Of a stretch of 50,929 bases of DNA, positions 32,462 through 40,984 are shown one piece after another (within the stretch, counting starts at the first letter, position 1; each line of letters opens with the position of its first letter). Below the pieces are notes generated by a model. That model made no database searches, was not told where the DNA came from, and saw only the letters and a list, made by a program, of their open reading frames with translations. The stretch spans positions 1 through 50,929 of the forward strand of contig NZ_JAMXQV010000048.1 in the NCBI RefSeq assembly GCF_024703995.1. Reading direction: 5' to 3'. Source of the DNA: Amycolatopsis iheyensis. Its GTDB lineage: Bacteria; Actinomycetota; Actinomycetes; Mycobacteriales; Pseudonocardiaceae. The position numbers and the translations under genes were made by a program.

Positions 32462-33832
32462 TCACCAGTTCGTCAGGATCAGGTGGTTCACCAGCAGTGC
32501 CGTCGCGGCCTGCGCGGCCAGCCACCACCGGCGCGAACCCCACGGCAGCAGCGCGGCCGCCGGGAGCAGCCAGACACCGAACGGCAGCCAGATGCGCTCC
32601 ACTTCCGCCTTCGACAACCCGGAGAGATCGGCGAACGCGACCGCGAGCATCGCGGCCACGACGATGAGCAGGACGGGATCGCCGGTCAGCGCGCGCTTCG
32701 GCTTGGTCAGGCAGACCTTGACGAGGGTGCGGCGCAGGCCCGCGACGACGGCGGGTCCGCAGGCGATCAGGAAGGCCGCGAGATCGGCCCAGACCCAGTA
32801 CGAATACGGCCGCAGGTGCGCGATGCCCTGGTAGTAGCGCTCGACCACGAGGTGGTAGCCCTGCACCCACCAGAATCCGGCGGCCGCGAACACGGCCACG
32901 ACGAGCAGCGCGGCAGCGATCGCGACGACGGCGACCTTCCACTGCCTGCCGACGACGAGAACCGCCAGCGCGACGAGGCCGAGCAGCACCAGCCCGTAGG
33001 AGAGGAAGATGCCGAACCCGAGCAGGAGGCCACCACCCGCCGCCGCCGACGTCGCGTAACCGCGGCCGTCGCGGAATCCTCGCGCGGCGAGCGCCAGCAG
33101 GGCGATACCTGTCGCGGTGACACCGGCGAACAACCCGTCGGCCGACGCACCGATCCAGATCGCTCCGGGCGTCAGCACCGCGAAGGGCGCGACGGCGCGC
33201 GCCGCGTCAGGACGTCCGAGCAGAGCCAGCGTCGCCGGAATGGCAACCGCGACGAGGCAACCGGCGAGCACACACGCCGTCGCCGCCCACGCCCCGCCAC
33301 CGAGACCGATCCGGTCCAGCCAGACGAACACCAGCGTCGCACCCGGCGGGTGACCGGCGACGTGCGTCGTCCAGAAATGCGGAGCGCCCTCCAGGATCCG
33401 AGCCGAAAACGACTGCAACATCGACGGGATGTCAGGGATTTTGGGCACCTCGTGCAGGTACTCGTTGTCGCTCGCCAGCCGCGATGTGAATCCGCGCTGC
33501 CACCCGTCGACCATGACCAGAGCCATCGTCCAGCCAAGCGACGTCACGTAGCCCAACGCGAGCAACCGACGCCCTTCGAGCCGCCCGGCGAGACTCGGCC
33601 CCCAGATCACGACGGCGGCAGCGATCAGCAGCGCGGCCAGGGAGCCTGGTCCAACGTGCGGCAGCCAGTCGCCGAAGATCGGCGGAGCGTGGGCGTAAAT
33701 GACCACACCCGAGTCCGGGCGGTTGAAATACAGTCCCACTGTGGTCGCCGCTGCGACCAAGGCCACCGCGAGCACGACGGCGACTACGTCGGCCAAATGA
33801 CCGTTGCCGCGTTTAACCAACGAAAACACCAT
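32462..33832 (-). CDS. Polytopic membrane protein, possible glycosyltransferase
   Basis: 456 residues with about 11 membrane helices. A large outside loop after helix 1-2 includes NRPDSGVVIYAHAPPIFGDWLPHVGP; another contains FWTTHVAGHPPGATLVFVWLDRIG. The conserved THVAGHPPG and the general layout resemble actinobacterial integral membrane proteins of the GT-C-like kind, which use polyprenyl-phosphate sugars. The neighbouring polyprenyl-phosphate-mannose-synthase-like GT2 gene supports this link. The ATG at 33832 is given; a TTG six codons upstream is possible. Confidence 0.7.
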   Translation of the reverse strand: MVFSLVKRGNGHLADVVAVVLAVALVAAATTVGLYFNRPDSGVVIYAHAPPIFGDWLPHVGPGSLAALLIAAAVVIWGPSLAGRLEGRRLLALGYVTSLGWTMALVMVDGWQRGFTSRLASDNEYLHEVPKIPDIPSMLQSFSARILEGAPHFWTTHVAGHPPGATLVFVWLDRIGLGGGAWAATACVLAGCLVAVAIPATLALLGRPDAARAVAPFAVLTPGAIWIGASADGLFAGVTATGIALLALAARGFRDGRGYATSAAAGGGLLLGFGIFLSYGLVLLGLVALAVLVVGRQWKVAVVAIAAALLVVAVFAAAGFWWVQGYHLVVERYYQGIAHLRPYSYWVWADLAAFLIACGPAVVAGLRRTLVKVCLTKPKRALTGDPVLLIVVAAMLAVAFADLSGLSKAEVERIWLPFGVWLLPAAALLPWGSRRWWLAAQAATALLVNHLILTNW

Positions 33833-33953
33833 GACGGATACCCGATTCAATCACGACTAAACCTGCCCCATCGAGTGATTTACCCGCCGAAAAAATAGGG
33901 GATCATTTGCGCTCCGGAGCAATACCTGCCGCAGGGGGTGCCGAATTACGGAT

Positions 33954-34622
33954 GTGAGCGATTCGATCGATGTGATCCTGCCGTGCCTGAACGAGGCGGA
34001 GGCATTGCCGGCGGTGCTGGGTGCACTGCCGGAGGGCTACCGGGCACTGGTCGTGGACAACGGCTCCACCGACGCGACCGCGGAGGTGGCGAAGCAACTG
34101 GGTGCCTCGGTGGTGACGGAGCCGCACCGCGGTTACGGCGCGGCGGTGCAGGCGGGCGTGTGGCATGCGAGCAGCGAAGTGGTCGCGGTGCTCGACGCCG
34201 ATGGGTCCATTCCGGCCGCGATCCTGCCCGTCCTGGCCGGGGAGGTCCTGGCCGGCCGCGCTGACCTGGCGGTGGGCAGGCGACGACCGGTGGCCGGCTC
34301 CCAGCCCTGGCACACGCGCTGGGGCAACGCGGTGCTGACCTGGTGGGTTCGGCGGCGCGGTCTGCCCGTGCACGACATCGCGCCGGTCCGGGTGACGAAC
34401 CGGAAAGCGCTGCTCGCCCTCGGGGTGACCGATCGCGCGTTCGGCTACCCGTTGGAACTGCTGGTGCGCGCCGCCGCGGCGGGCTGGACCGTCGCCGAGG
34501 TCGACGTGGCCTACCGGCAGCGGCTCGGCGGGGAGTCGAAAGTATCCGGCTCGTGGCGCGGCACGCTGCGCGCGACCCGCGGCATGGCCGGGGTGGTGGT
34601 CCGGACATGGACACACCGGTGA
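33954..34622 (+). CDS. Family 2 glycosyltransferase (polyprenyl-phosphate sugar synthase-like)
   Basis: A 222-residue GT2 enzyme: DVILPCLNEAEALPAVL, then LVVDNGSTDATAEVAKQLG, and VAVLDADGSIPAAIL, whose DAD is the metal-binding DxD. The size and the QRLGGESKVSGSWRGTLRATRGM end fit polyprenyl-phosphate glycosyl transferases that load a sugar onto a lipid carrier. GTG start at 33954 without an evident ribosome site. Its end overlaps the next gene by 16 bases, and four further genes follow in tight coupling. Confidence 0.85.
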   Translation: MSDSIDVILPCLNEAEALPAVLGALPEGYRALVVDNGSTDATAEVAKQLGASVVTEPHRGYGAAVQAGVWHASSEVVAVLDADGSIPAAILPVLAGEVLAGRADLAVGRRRPVAGSQPWHTRWGNAVLTWWVRRRGLPVHDIAPVRVTNRKALLALGVTDRAFGYPLELLVRAAAAGWTVAEVDVAYRQRLGGESKVSGSWRGTLRATRGMAGVVVRTWTHR

Positions 34623-35275
34623 TCGTGCTGGTGCTGGCGAAGGCACCCCGAGCGGGACTCGTGAAGACCCGGTTGTGCCCGCCCGCCACGCCACGGCAAG
34701 CGGCACAGGTCGCTGCCGCATCCCTGATGGACACCCTGGAAGCGGTGGTGGCCACGCCCGGCGCCCGGCCCGTGCTGGCCATGGCCGGAGACCTCGATGA
34801 CGCGGAGGCCGCGCCGCAGCTTCGGCGAATGTTGGACGGCATACCGGTGGTGCGGCAGCGTGGAGCCGGTCTCGGAGAACGGATCGCGGCAGCGCACAGC
34901 GACGCGGCCGCCCTGTTCCCCGGCCAGGCGGTGCTGCAGATCGGGATGGACACGCCGCAGGTCACACCGTCGCTCTTGGACAGTTGCCGGTGCAGTCTGG
35001 CGGCACCGGACGTCGATGCTGTGCTCGGGCCGGCCGACGACGGTGGCTGGTGGCTGCTGGGCCTGCGCGACCCTCGGTGCGCCGCGGCCATCACGTCCGT
35101 TCCGACGTCGCGTGCCGATACCGGGGAGCGAACGTTCGACGCGTTGCGCGACAGCGGCCTGCGGGTGTGCCCGCTCCCCCGCCTGTCCGATGTGGACACC
35201 TTCGACGACGCGCGCGCGGTGGCGGCCGCGCTCCCAGGTTCACGCTTCGCCTCGGCGGTAGGAGACATCGGATGA
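34607..35275 (+). CDS. TIGR04282/DUF2064-family transferase
   Basis: A 222-residue nucleotidyltransferase-fold protein: VIVLVLAKAPRAGLVKTRLCPPATPRQAAQVA, then GLGERIAAAHSDA, LQIGMDTPQVTP and LGPADDGGWWLLGL, the diagnostic motifs of the DUF2064 (TIGR04282) family. The family has been named for arsenosugar biosynthesis in cyanobacteria, but in actinobacteria it usually lies in this same non-arsenic cluster, so the substrate is open. The ATG at 34607 lies within the end of the GT2 gene; a GTG at 34619 is an alternative. Confidence 0.85.
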   Translation: MDTPVIVLVLAKAPRAGLVKTRLCPPATPRQAAQVAAASLMDTLEAVVATPGARPVLAMAGDLDDAEAAPQLRRMLDGIPVVRQRGAGLGERIAAAHSDAAALFPGQAVLQIGMDTPQVTPSLLDSCRCSLAAPDVDAVLGPADDGGWWLLGLRDPRCAAAITSVPTSRADTGERTFDALRDSGLRVCPLPRLSDVDTFDDARAVAAALPGSRFASAVGDIG

Positions 35276-35943
35276 GCGGGGCCGGCACCGCGTTCGACCC
35301 GGCGTTGACCGGCTCCGATTCGTGGCTGCACCTCGACGACGGCCGTCGGCTGCGGCTCGACACCCGCCGCTGGCATCGACGCGCCGACCGTGCCGACGGC
35401 TGGTTGCTCGACCGCTGCCCCGGCCCGACTCTCGATCTCGGTTGCGGACCTGGGCGCCTGGTCGCCGACCTGCACTCACGAGGTGTTCCGGCACTCGGCG
35501 TCGACTGCTCCTCGGAGGCGTTGCACTACTGCCGCGAGCGCCGCGCACCAGCTGTCCAGGCCGACTTGTTCGACGCGCTGCCGGCCGAAGGCGCCTGGCA
35601 GCACGTTCTCCTAGCCGACGGCAACATCGGGATCGGTGGCGATCCTGTACGGCTACTGAGGCGGGCAGCTTCGCTGCTGAGCCCGGGTGGGTCGGTCGTA
35701 CTGGAAACGACCCCGGCGTGGCCGGGACTCTGGCGCGGACGGGCTCGCTGGCCTCACCAATCCGATTCGGTCGACGGCTGGTTCCCTTGGGCAGTGGTCG
35801 GCCCGGACGCACTCCCGGCGCTCGCCGCGGCGGCCGGGCTGCGCGTCCGGGAGCAGGCTCGGCGCCGCCGTCGGCAGTTCGCCCGGCTGGAGCCGGACTC
35901 CGGCGGAATCAGCACGACGACGACGGCGGCGAGGGCGCCATGA
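35272..35943 (+). CDS. Class I SAM methyltransferase
   Basis: A 223-residue methyltransferase with motif I LDLGCGPGRLVADLHSRG, motif II ALGVDCSSEALHYC, and LADGNIGIGGDPVRLLRRAASLLSPGGSVVLET. A short N-terminal Asp-rich segment (DDGRRLRLDTRRWH) precedes the core. The ATGA overlap with the upstream gene and the ATGA overlap with the molybdoenzyme downstream show it belongs to one coupled cluster. A role in modifying the same glycolipid or metabolite is inferred. Confidence 0.83.
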   Translation: MSGAGTAFDPALTGSDSWLHLDDGRRLRLDTRRWHRRADRADGWLLDRCPGPTLDLGCGPGRLVADLHSRGVPALGVDCSSEALHYCRERRAPAVQADLFDALPAEGAWQHVLLADGNIGIGGDPVRLLRRAASLLSPGGSVVLETTPAWPGLWRGRARWPHQSDSVDGWFPWAVVGPDALPALAAAAGLRVREQARRRRRQFARLEPDSGGISTTTTAARAP

Positions 35944-37280
35944 CCGGCAAGGACGACAGCCGGACAACCGATACGAGCGCGGAGCCGTACGGTTTCCCCG
36001 CTCGGCTGTGGCGTGCGCTGGCGCGGCACCGGCCGCCCGGGCTGGGCCGCACCCGAGCGTGGCGAAGCCCGCTGCGCGGTCCCTGGCTCACCTCGATCTT
36101 CGGTGCGGTCCTGCTGGTGACCTTGCCGGTCGTGATCGTCACCGGGCTGTTGTCCTACGTCGCCTACGGTCCGCAGTTCGGCCAGGCGATCCCCGCCGAC
36201 GTCGGGTGGTTGCGGTTGCCCGGCTTCGACTGGCCGGCCGATCCCCCGTGGCTCTACCGGCTGACCCAGGGCCTCCACGTCGGCTTGGGGCTGGTGCTGG
36301 TCCCGGTGGTCCTGGCCAAGCTGTGGTCGGTGGTGCCCGAAACTGTTCGCCTGGCCGCCTGCCCGGTCGATCGCGCAGGTCCTCGAACGGCTGTCGCTGC
36401 TGCTGCTCGTCGGCGGAATCCTGTTCGAAATGGCAACCGGCCTGCTCAACATCCAGTACGACTACCTCTTCGGGTTCAGCTTCTACACCGCGCACTACTA
36501 CGGTGGCTGGATCTTCCTCGGCGCGTTCGCCGCCCACGTCACGTTCAAGCTGCCGGTGATGATCCGGGCCTTGCGTTCACGCTCGCTGCTCACCGAACTT
36601 CGCACGTCCCGTCGTGACACCCAGCCGGAGCGTGCGGACAGCGATCTCGTCGCCGCCGCCCCGGCCGCCGCGACCATCAGCCGGCGCGGAGCACTCGCCT
36701 TGGTCGGCGGAGGCGCCGCGCTGATCGCCGTGCTCACCGCTGGCCAGAGCATCGGCGGGATCACCCGCTACGCCGCGCTGCTGCTGCCGCGCGGGCGCCG
36801 GCCCGGCGACGGCCCCACCGGTTCCCCGTCAACCGCACCGCGGCTGCCGCGGCGATCACCCCGGCCGACACCGCGGCCGGGTGGCGGCTGACGCTCACCG
36901 GCGGGCCACGGCCGGTGACGCTCGCGCGGGCGGCGTTGGCGGAACTTCCGCAGCACACCGTGGACCTGCCCATTGCCTGCGTCGAGGGATGGTCCACCGT
37001 CCAAACCTGGACCGGCGTGCGGCTCACCGACCTCGCCGCGATCGCCGGCGTGCCGTCGCCCCACAGCGCCCACGTCAGGTCGCTGGAACGGGCCGGTGCC
37101 TTCAACCAGGCCACCTTGCAAGCGAACCAGACCCGGCACCCGGATTCGCTGCTCGCCCTGCGGGTCAACGGAGCGGATCTCTCGCCCGACCACGGCTACC
37201 CCGCGCGGATCATCGTTCCGGCCCTTCCCGGCGTGCACAACACGAAATGGGTCCGGTCCATCGAGTTCCGGGCCAGCTGA
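35940..37280 (+). pseudogene. Cytochrome-b/sulfite-oxidase-like molybdoenzyme, interrupted by two compensating frameshifts
   Basis: A 446-codon gene if corrected. The N-terminus is a cytochrome b-like four-helix domain (LTSIFGAVLLVTLPVVIVTGLLSYVAYGP, GLHVGLGLVLVPVVLAKLW), followed one frame over by FAWPPARSIAQVLERLSLLLLVGGILFEMATG and the Tat-like SRRGALALVGGG segment. It then returns to the first frame for the molybdopterin domain with the Mo-ligand Cys in VDLPIACVEGWSTVQTWTGVRL and the end YPARIIVPALPGVHNTKWVRSIEFRAS. The first shift is an extra C in CCC at 36336-36338; the second is a missing G near 36820. The start overlaps the methyltransferase stop (ATGA). Confidence 0.8.
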
Positions 37281-37281
37281 C

Positions 37282-37803
37282 ATGCGTGCCACGCTCGCCC
37301 GCGTCAAGCGCTTCTACGGCGGCCACCCGCTGCACGTACTGACGTTGCTCGCTTGCTTCGCCTTGGCCGGGTACGCCGTCGCGAAGACCGCCGTGAGTCC
37401 TCAATGGCCGGCGATGCTCGTGTGGTTCCTCGCCGCCGTCGTCGGCCACGACCTGGTGTTGTTCCCGATCTACGCCCTCGCCGACCGATCCCTCACCACG
37501 GTCTTGCACGCGCTGCGCCGAAGCCCGCGCACTCGTCCGCCAGTGCCGGCGGTGAACCACATCCGGATCCCCACCCTGGCCGCGGCACTGCTGTTCTTGA
37601 TGTTCTTCCCCGGCATCATCCGCCAAGGCGGCGACACCTACGCGGCCGCAACCGGCCAGGACCAGGAACCTTTCCTCGAGCGCTGGCTCTTGCTCACGGC
37701 CGCGTTCTTCGCCGTCAGTGCTGGTGTGTATGCGCTGCGCCTGTGGCGCCACCGCCGCCGCACGACCGGGAAACGGGTCCGGCGCCACGAGGGGGAGGGA
37801 TGA
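37282..37803 (+). CDS. Membrane protein with four helices
   Basis: A 173-residue integral membrane protein: HVLTLLACFALAGYAVA, PAMLVWFLAAVVGHDLVLFPIYALADR, IRIPTLAAALLFLMFFPGIIRQGGDTYAAATG and LLLTAAFFAVSAGVYALRLW, with a basic C-terminal tail. No catalytic motif is visible. It starts one base after the molybdoenzyme stop, suggesting a subunit or partner of that cluster. A close group of such proteins is known only as hypothetical. Confidence 0.78.
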   Translation: MRATLARVKRFYGGHPLHVLTLLACFALAGYAVAKTAVSPQWPAMLVWFLAAVVGHDLVLFPIYALADRSLTTVLHALRRSPRTRPPVPAVNHIRIPTLAAALLFLMFFPGIIRQGGDTYAAATGQDQEPFLERWLLLTAAFFAVSAGVYALRLWRHRRRTTGKRVRRHEGEG

Positions 37804-37859
37804 CACCGAGCCCGCGATAACCAGAATATGCCTTTCCGGGCGTTCCGCGCGCCAGACGG

Positions 37860-38603
37860 TCAGCGGGTGCGCCCAGGCAGCACCGCCCAGACGACCTTGC
37901 CGCCCGACCAAGCCGGGCTACAGCCCCAGACCTTGGCGATCTCGGCCACCAAGCGCAGGCCGAGACCGGGTTCGAGGGCGTCGAGCCGCTCACGCAGGAC
38001 CGCCGGGCGCGGATCGTCGTCGGAGACGGCGATGGTGAGACGCCCCTGACGCAGTTCCAGCCGGAGCCACGGGTCCGCGGCGGTGTGCTGCATCGCGTTG
38101 TCGACGAGTTCGGTGACGACCATCTGGGCATCGTTTGCCAGGTGTGCGAGCGACCATTCCGCGCAGATCCGCCCCACGAACATCCGGGCGAGCGCGGACA
38201 CGTGCGCCGATCGGGCCAGCAGCTGGGTCACGCGCCGCCGCGGGGGCCTGGCAAGCCCGGCCTTCGCCGCGGCGAAGTCGTGCTGCACGGAGACGAAGTT
38301 GTCCACTGACCGCGCGGCCGGGAGAGCTCTGGTGTCCTGCCGCGCGACGACGATGGCGAACGGGATCCCCGGCCAGTCCGTCACCCGCATGGCCACGAGC
38401 GCGAACACGCTGGTCAAGGTGTCGTCCGCGATGGTCAAGCCCTCGATGTCGGCGATGAGGCCATGGGGCGCGTCCGCCGCGATCTTGAGGAGGCCATCGC
38501 GCAGGACAGGGTAGGTCGCTACATCGAGAACACCGGTGACCGTCGCCGTCGTGACGCGGTCACCCTGCTGCGGCGTTACCACCAGGCGATCACCGCTCGC
38601 CAC
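37860..38603 (-). CDS. STAS-HATPase regulatory protein (anti-sigma-factor-like)
   Basis: A 247-residue two-domain protein. Residues 1-110 look like a STAS fold (VTTATVTGVLDVATYPVLRDGLL ... GLIADIEGLTIADDTLTSVFALV). Residues about 140-245 are a histidine-kinase-like ATPase of the RsbW/anti-sigma type: MVVTELVDNAMQHTAADPWLRLELRQGRLTIAVSDDDP, with the N-box Glu/Asn and a late GLGLRLV. Such proteins are partner-switching components in actinomycete stress and development. The GTG at 38603 has GGGAGG. Confidence 0.85.
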   Translation of the reverse strand: MASGDRLVVTPQQGDRVTTATVTGVLDVATYPVLRDGLLKIAADAPHGLIADIEGLTIADDTLTSVFALVAMRVTDWPGIPFAIVVARQDTRALPAARSVDNFVSVQHDFAAAKAGLARPPRRRVTQLLARSAHVSALARMFVGRICAEWSLAHLANDAQMVVTELVDNAMQHTAADPWLRLELRQGRLTIAVSDDDPRPAVLRERLDALEPGLGLRLVAEIAKVWGCSPAWSGGKVVWAVLPGRTR

Positions 38604-38749
38604 GACGTTCCTCCCTTCAGTCGAGCCGAAGGTCCGGTCGTCGAGGGTACGCAGACGACGCGGACACGAGTGAGTGATCGATCGTGTAAGACTTTCGTAA
38701 GGGGGTAACGGCGAACCGGACTGGGACGAGAGATCGGCGGGTGGGCACA

Positions 38750-39142
38750 ATGCGGGCGGTAACCGATTCCCGAACCGGCCCCAGGCTGCTTGTCCGCACG
38801 ACCGTCGCGGACGGCATCATCCTGCTGACGGTGGCGGGAACGGTGGGGAACAGCGCGCCGGACGCTTTTGTCGATGAACTCACGGAGGCCTGCCTGCTGT
38901 GTGCCGGCGTGGTCATCGTCGACGTCAGGTGCTGTGAGATCAAGGGACGGATGGTGGCCGACCTGGTTTGCGACGTGGTGCACCGGACCCGGGGCCGGTG
39001 TCGCGTGCAGGTGATCACGGCTGACCGGGAAATTGCCGACGCCTGCTTCGCAGTCGGCGTCTCGTGCACGCAGCGCCCGAGCAACTTACGGGCCCCTTAC
39101 GGACTCGCCGTCCGCAACGTCCGACGACCGGAATCCACCTAA
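38750..39142 (+). CDS. STAS-like small protein
   Basis: A 130-residue protein with a STAS-type beta-alpha pattern: GIILLTVAGTVGNSAPDAFVDELTEACLLCAGVVIVDVRCCEIKGRMVADLVCDVVHRTRGRCRVQVITADREIADAC. Unlike anti-sigma antagonists it has no clear phosphorylatable Ser in a D-S-S/T context; Cys-Cys sits near the corresponding place. A GTG three codons upstream is possible. It lies opposite the STAS-HATPase gene, suggesting a partner-switching pair. Confidence 0.6.
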   Translation: MRAVTDSRTGPRLLVRTTVADGIILLTVAGTVGNSAPDAFVDELTEACLLCAGVVIVDVRCCEIKGRMVADLVCDVVHRTRGRCRVQVITADREIADACFAVGVSCTQRPSNLRAPYGLAVRNVRRPEST

Positions 39143-39173
39143 GCTGCTCACTTCCAGCGAGGAGGTGTTTCGA

Positions 39174-40166
39174 GTGCGGCTGGCCCGTTGGTGCTTGGCC
39201 GGTGTCCTCCTGGCAGGCTGCTCGAATCCCGGCGCCGAGAAGCCCGCTGAACTCCCACCCGCGGCCGAGCCGGCCGCAGCTCCGATGCCGGCCCGCCCGC
39301 CGGCAGGCCAGGTGGTTCCGCTGGGCAAGTCACCGGAAGGCGTCGTCGCCGACGGGGTCACCCACCTCGCCGCTGTCGGCGTTCGCGAGCCGAACGCGCT
39401 CGCGCTCGTCGACACGCGGAACGGGGCGGTAGTCAAGCGCGTTCCGCTGCCCGGCTGGCTGCGGCACCTGCAGCTTGCCGCGCCGGGCGGTCCGGTCCTG
39501 GTGCCCGACGAGACGTCCAACTCCTTGCTCACCGTCGCGCTGCCCGGCGGCGAGGTAACGGCGAAGGTCATGACCGGCGTTGTCCCGCACGACGCCACGC
39601 GGGCCGCCAACGGTTCGTACTTCGTCGCGAACGAACTCGGCAAGAGTGTGGTCGTCGTCCGCGACGGGCGGGTGATCCACACCTTCACCGACGTCGCCCA
39701 GCCCGCCGGGCTCGCCGCGGTCGGAAACCTCGTCGGCCTCGTCGACGTGCGGCAGAACGACCTCACCCTGTACAACGCCGACACCCTCCAGCAAGTCGGC
39801 CGAGTCCCGGCCGGTGCGGGCCCCACCCATGTGCTCGCCGACAAACGGGGCCGGCTCGCGGTCGCGGACACCCGCGGCAACGCCATCCTGCTGTACCGGC
39901 TGTCGCCCAAGCTCGAGCGGATCGGCGAACTGTCGCTTCCGGGCACGCCGTACGGCATCACCTACGACGCCGTCCGCGACCGCATGTGGGTGACGCTGAC
40001 CGCGCGCAACGAAGTCGTCGGCATCGATCTCTCGGCCGGCGCACCTCGCGAAACCGCGCGGTTTCCGACGGTCCGCCAGCCGAACACCGTCGGCGTCGAT
40101 CCGGCGACGGGCCGGCTGCTGGTGACCGGCACGGCCGACGGCGTCCTGGAACTGATCGACCCGTAG
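39174..40166 (+). CDS. Beta-propeller (YncE-like) lipoprotein
   Basis: A 330-residue lipoprotein. The signal peptide ends with LLAGC, then an Ala/Pro linker and a seven-bladed-propeller-like repeat: LGKSPEGVVADGVTHLAAVG, LALVDTRNGAVVKRVPLPG, LLVTGTADGVLELIDP. Blades carry the pattern of YVTN/YncE proteins, which bind small ligands, sugars or DNA outside the cell. GTG start with GAGGAGG upstream. It is 31 bases after the STAS-like gene, and close to the molybdoenzyme cluster. Confidence 0.85.
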   Translation: MRLARWCLAGVLLAGCSNPGAEKPAELPPAAEPAAAPMPARPPAGQVVPLGKSPEGVVADGVTHLAAVGVREPNALALVDTRNGAVVKRVPLPGWLRHLQLAAPGGPVLVPDETSNSLLTVALPGGEVTAKVMTGVVPHDATRAANGSYFVANELGKSVVVVRDGRVIHTFTDVAQPAGLAAVGNLVGLVDVRQNDLTLYNADTLQQVGRVPAGAGPTHVLADKRGRLAVADTRGNAILLYRLSPKLERIGELSLPGTPYGITYDAVRDRMWVTLTARNEVVGIDLSAGAPRETARFPTVRQPNTVGVDPATGRLLVTGTADGVLELIDP

Positions 40167-40180
40167 CACCCTGCCGGCGG

Positions 40181-40984
40181 TCAAGCCCGGGGAACGATCG
40201 CAACCGGACACACAGCTTTCCGAACCAAGGATCGCATCCGGCGTGGCGCGTACCGCTCGCCGACGACCAGCAGCGCGGCATCCGACGCTCGTGCCGGCAG
40301 TTGCCGCGTGGGTCGTCCTTGGGCCAGTGCGAGCTCGAACGGCACGTCCGGAAAGCCGGTGACCACATCGGCCAGCGCCGGGACAAGAGGAGACATGGGC
40401 TCCGGCGGGCAATCCGGTCCGAACGCCGGCGGCGTCCGGCGCGACCACGCTTGCACCACGCGCACCGCCGTGGCATCCCGGTGCGCGAAGGCGAACGCGA
40501 ACCGCAACGCCGGCACGCACGTGTCCGCCGCGTCCACTCCGACCATCACCGGGCGCGGCGATTCGCAGCGCCGGGCCCGGCCGTTGACCACGACGACCGG
40601 GCACTGTCCGCGCGAAGGCAAGACGTTCCCTCGGCCCGGTCCGACGACAAGGACTGCCGCTTCGACCGCATCGACCAGCTCGAACAGGGCAGCCGGTGTC
40701 GGCTCGAGGACGATGCCGGAGACCGATAGGCCCGGGTGCTGCGAAGCCAGCCCGGCGACCAGCCGGTCGAGCTGCCACACCGGCCGGTCACCGCTGTCCG
40801 CCAAGGCCAGCGCGGCTTCCGGATAGCCGGAGACGAAACCGGGGCTGGTCGGACGGGCCACCACCAGCTCACGACCACGCCGCCCGGCCTCGGCGGCGGC
40901 CCACCGCACCACCGGCCAGGAGGTCCGCGCATCCTCGAACTCGACGACGACGGCTCCCGGCGCAAACCTGCCAGGCTGTGTCAT
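40181..40984 (-). CDS. Universal stress protein, two-domain
   Basis: 267 residues with two tandem Usp-like folds. The first half has GAVVVEFEDARTSWPVVRWAAAEAGRRGREL and VLVVGPGRGNV, the second VMVGVDAADTCVPALRFAFAFAHRDATAVRVVQAW and ALLVVGERYAPRRMRSL. In the second domain the usual ATP motif G-x2-G-x9-G-S/T is not intact, as in non-binding members. Tandem Usp proteins are often induced by stress or hypoxia in actinobacteria. ATG at 40984; another ATG 12 bases upstream. Confidence 0.85.
   Translation of the reverse strand: MTQPGRFAPGAVVVEFEDARTSWPVVRWAAAEAGRRGRELVVARPTSPGFVSGYPEAALALADSGDRPVWQLDRLVAGLASQHPGLSVSGIVLEPTPAALFELVDAVEAAVLVVGPGRGNVLPSRGQCPVVVVNGRARRCESPRPVMVGVDAADTCVPALRFAFAFAHRDATAVRVVQAWSRRTPPAFGPDCPPEPMSPLVPALADVVTGFPDVPFELALAQGRPTRQLPARASDAALLVVGERYAPRRMRSLVRKAVCPVAIVPRA

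Noticed and set aside
34607..35275. Arsenosugar biosynthesis from the DUF2064/TIGR04282 gene
   Set aside because: No arsenic gene (arsM, arsR, arsB) is nearby; the family name comes from a different context.
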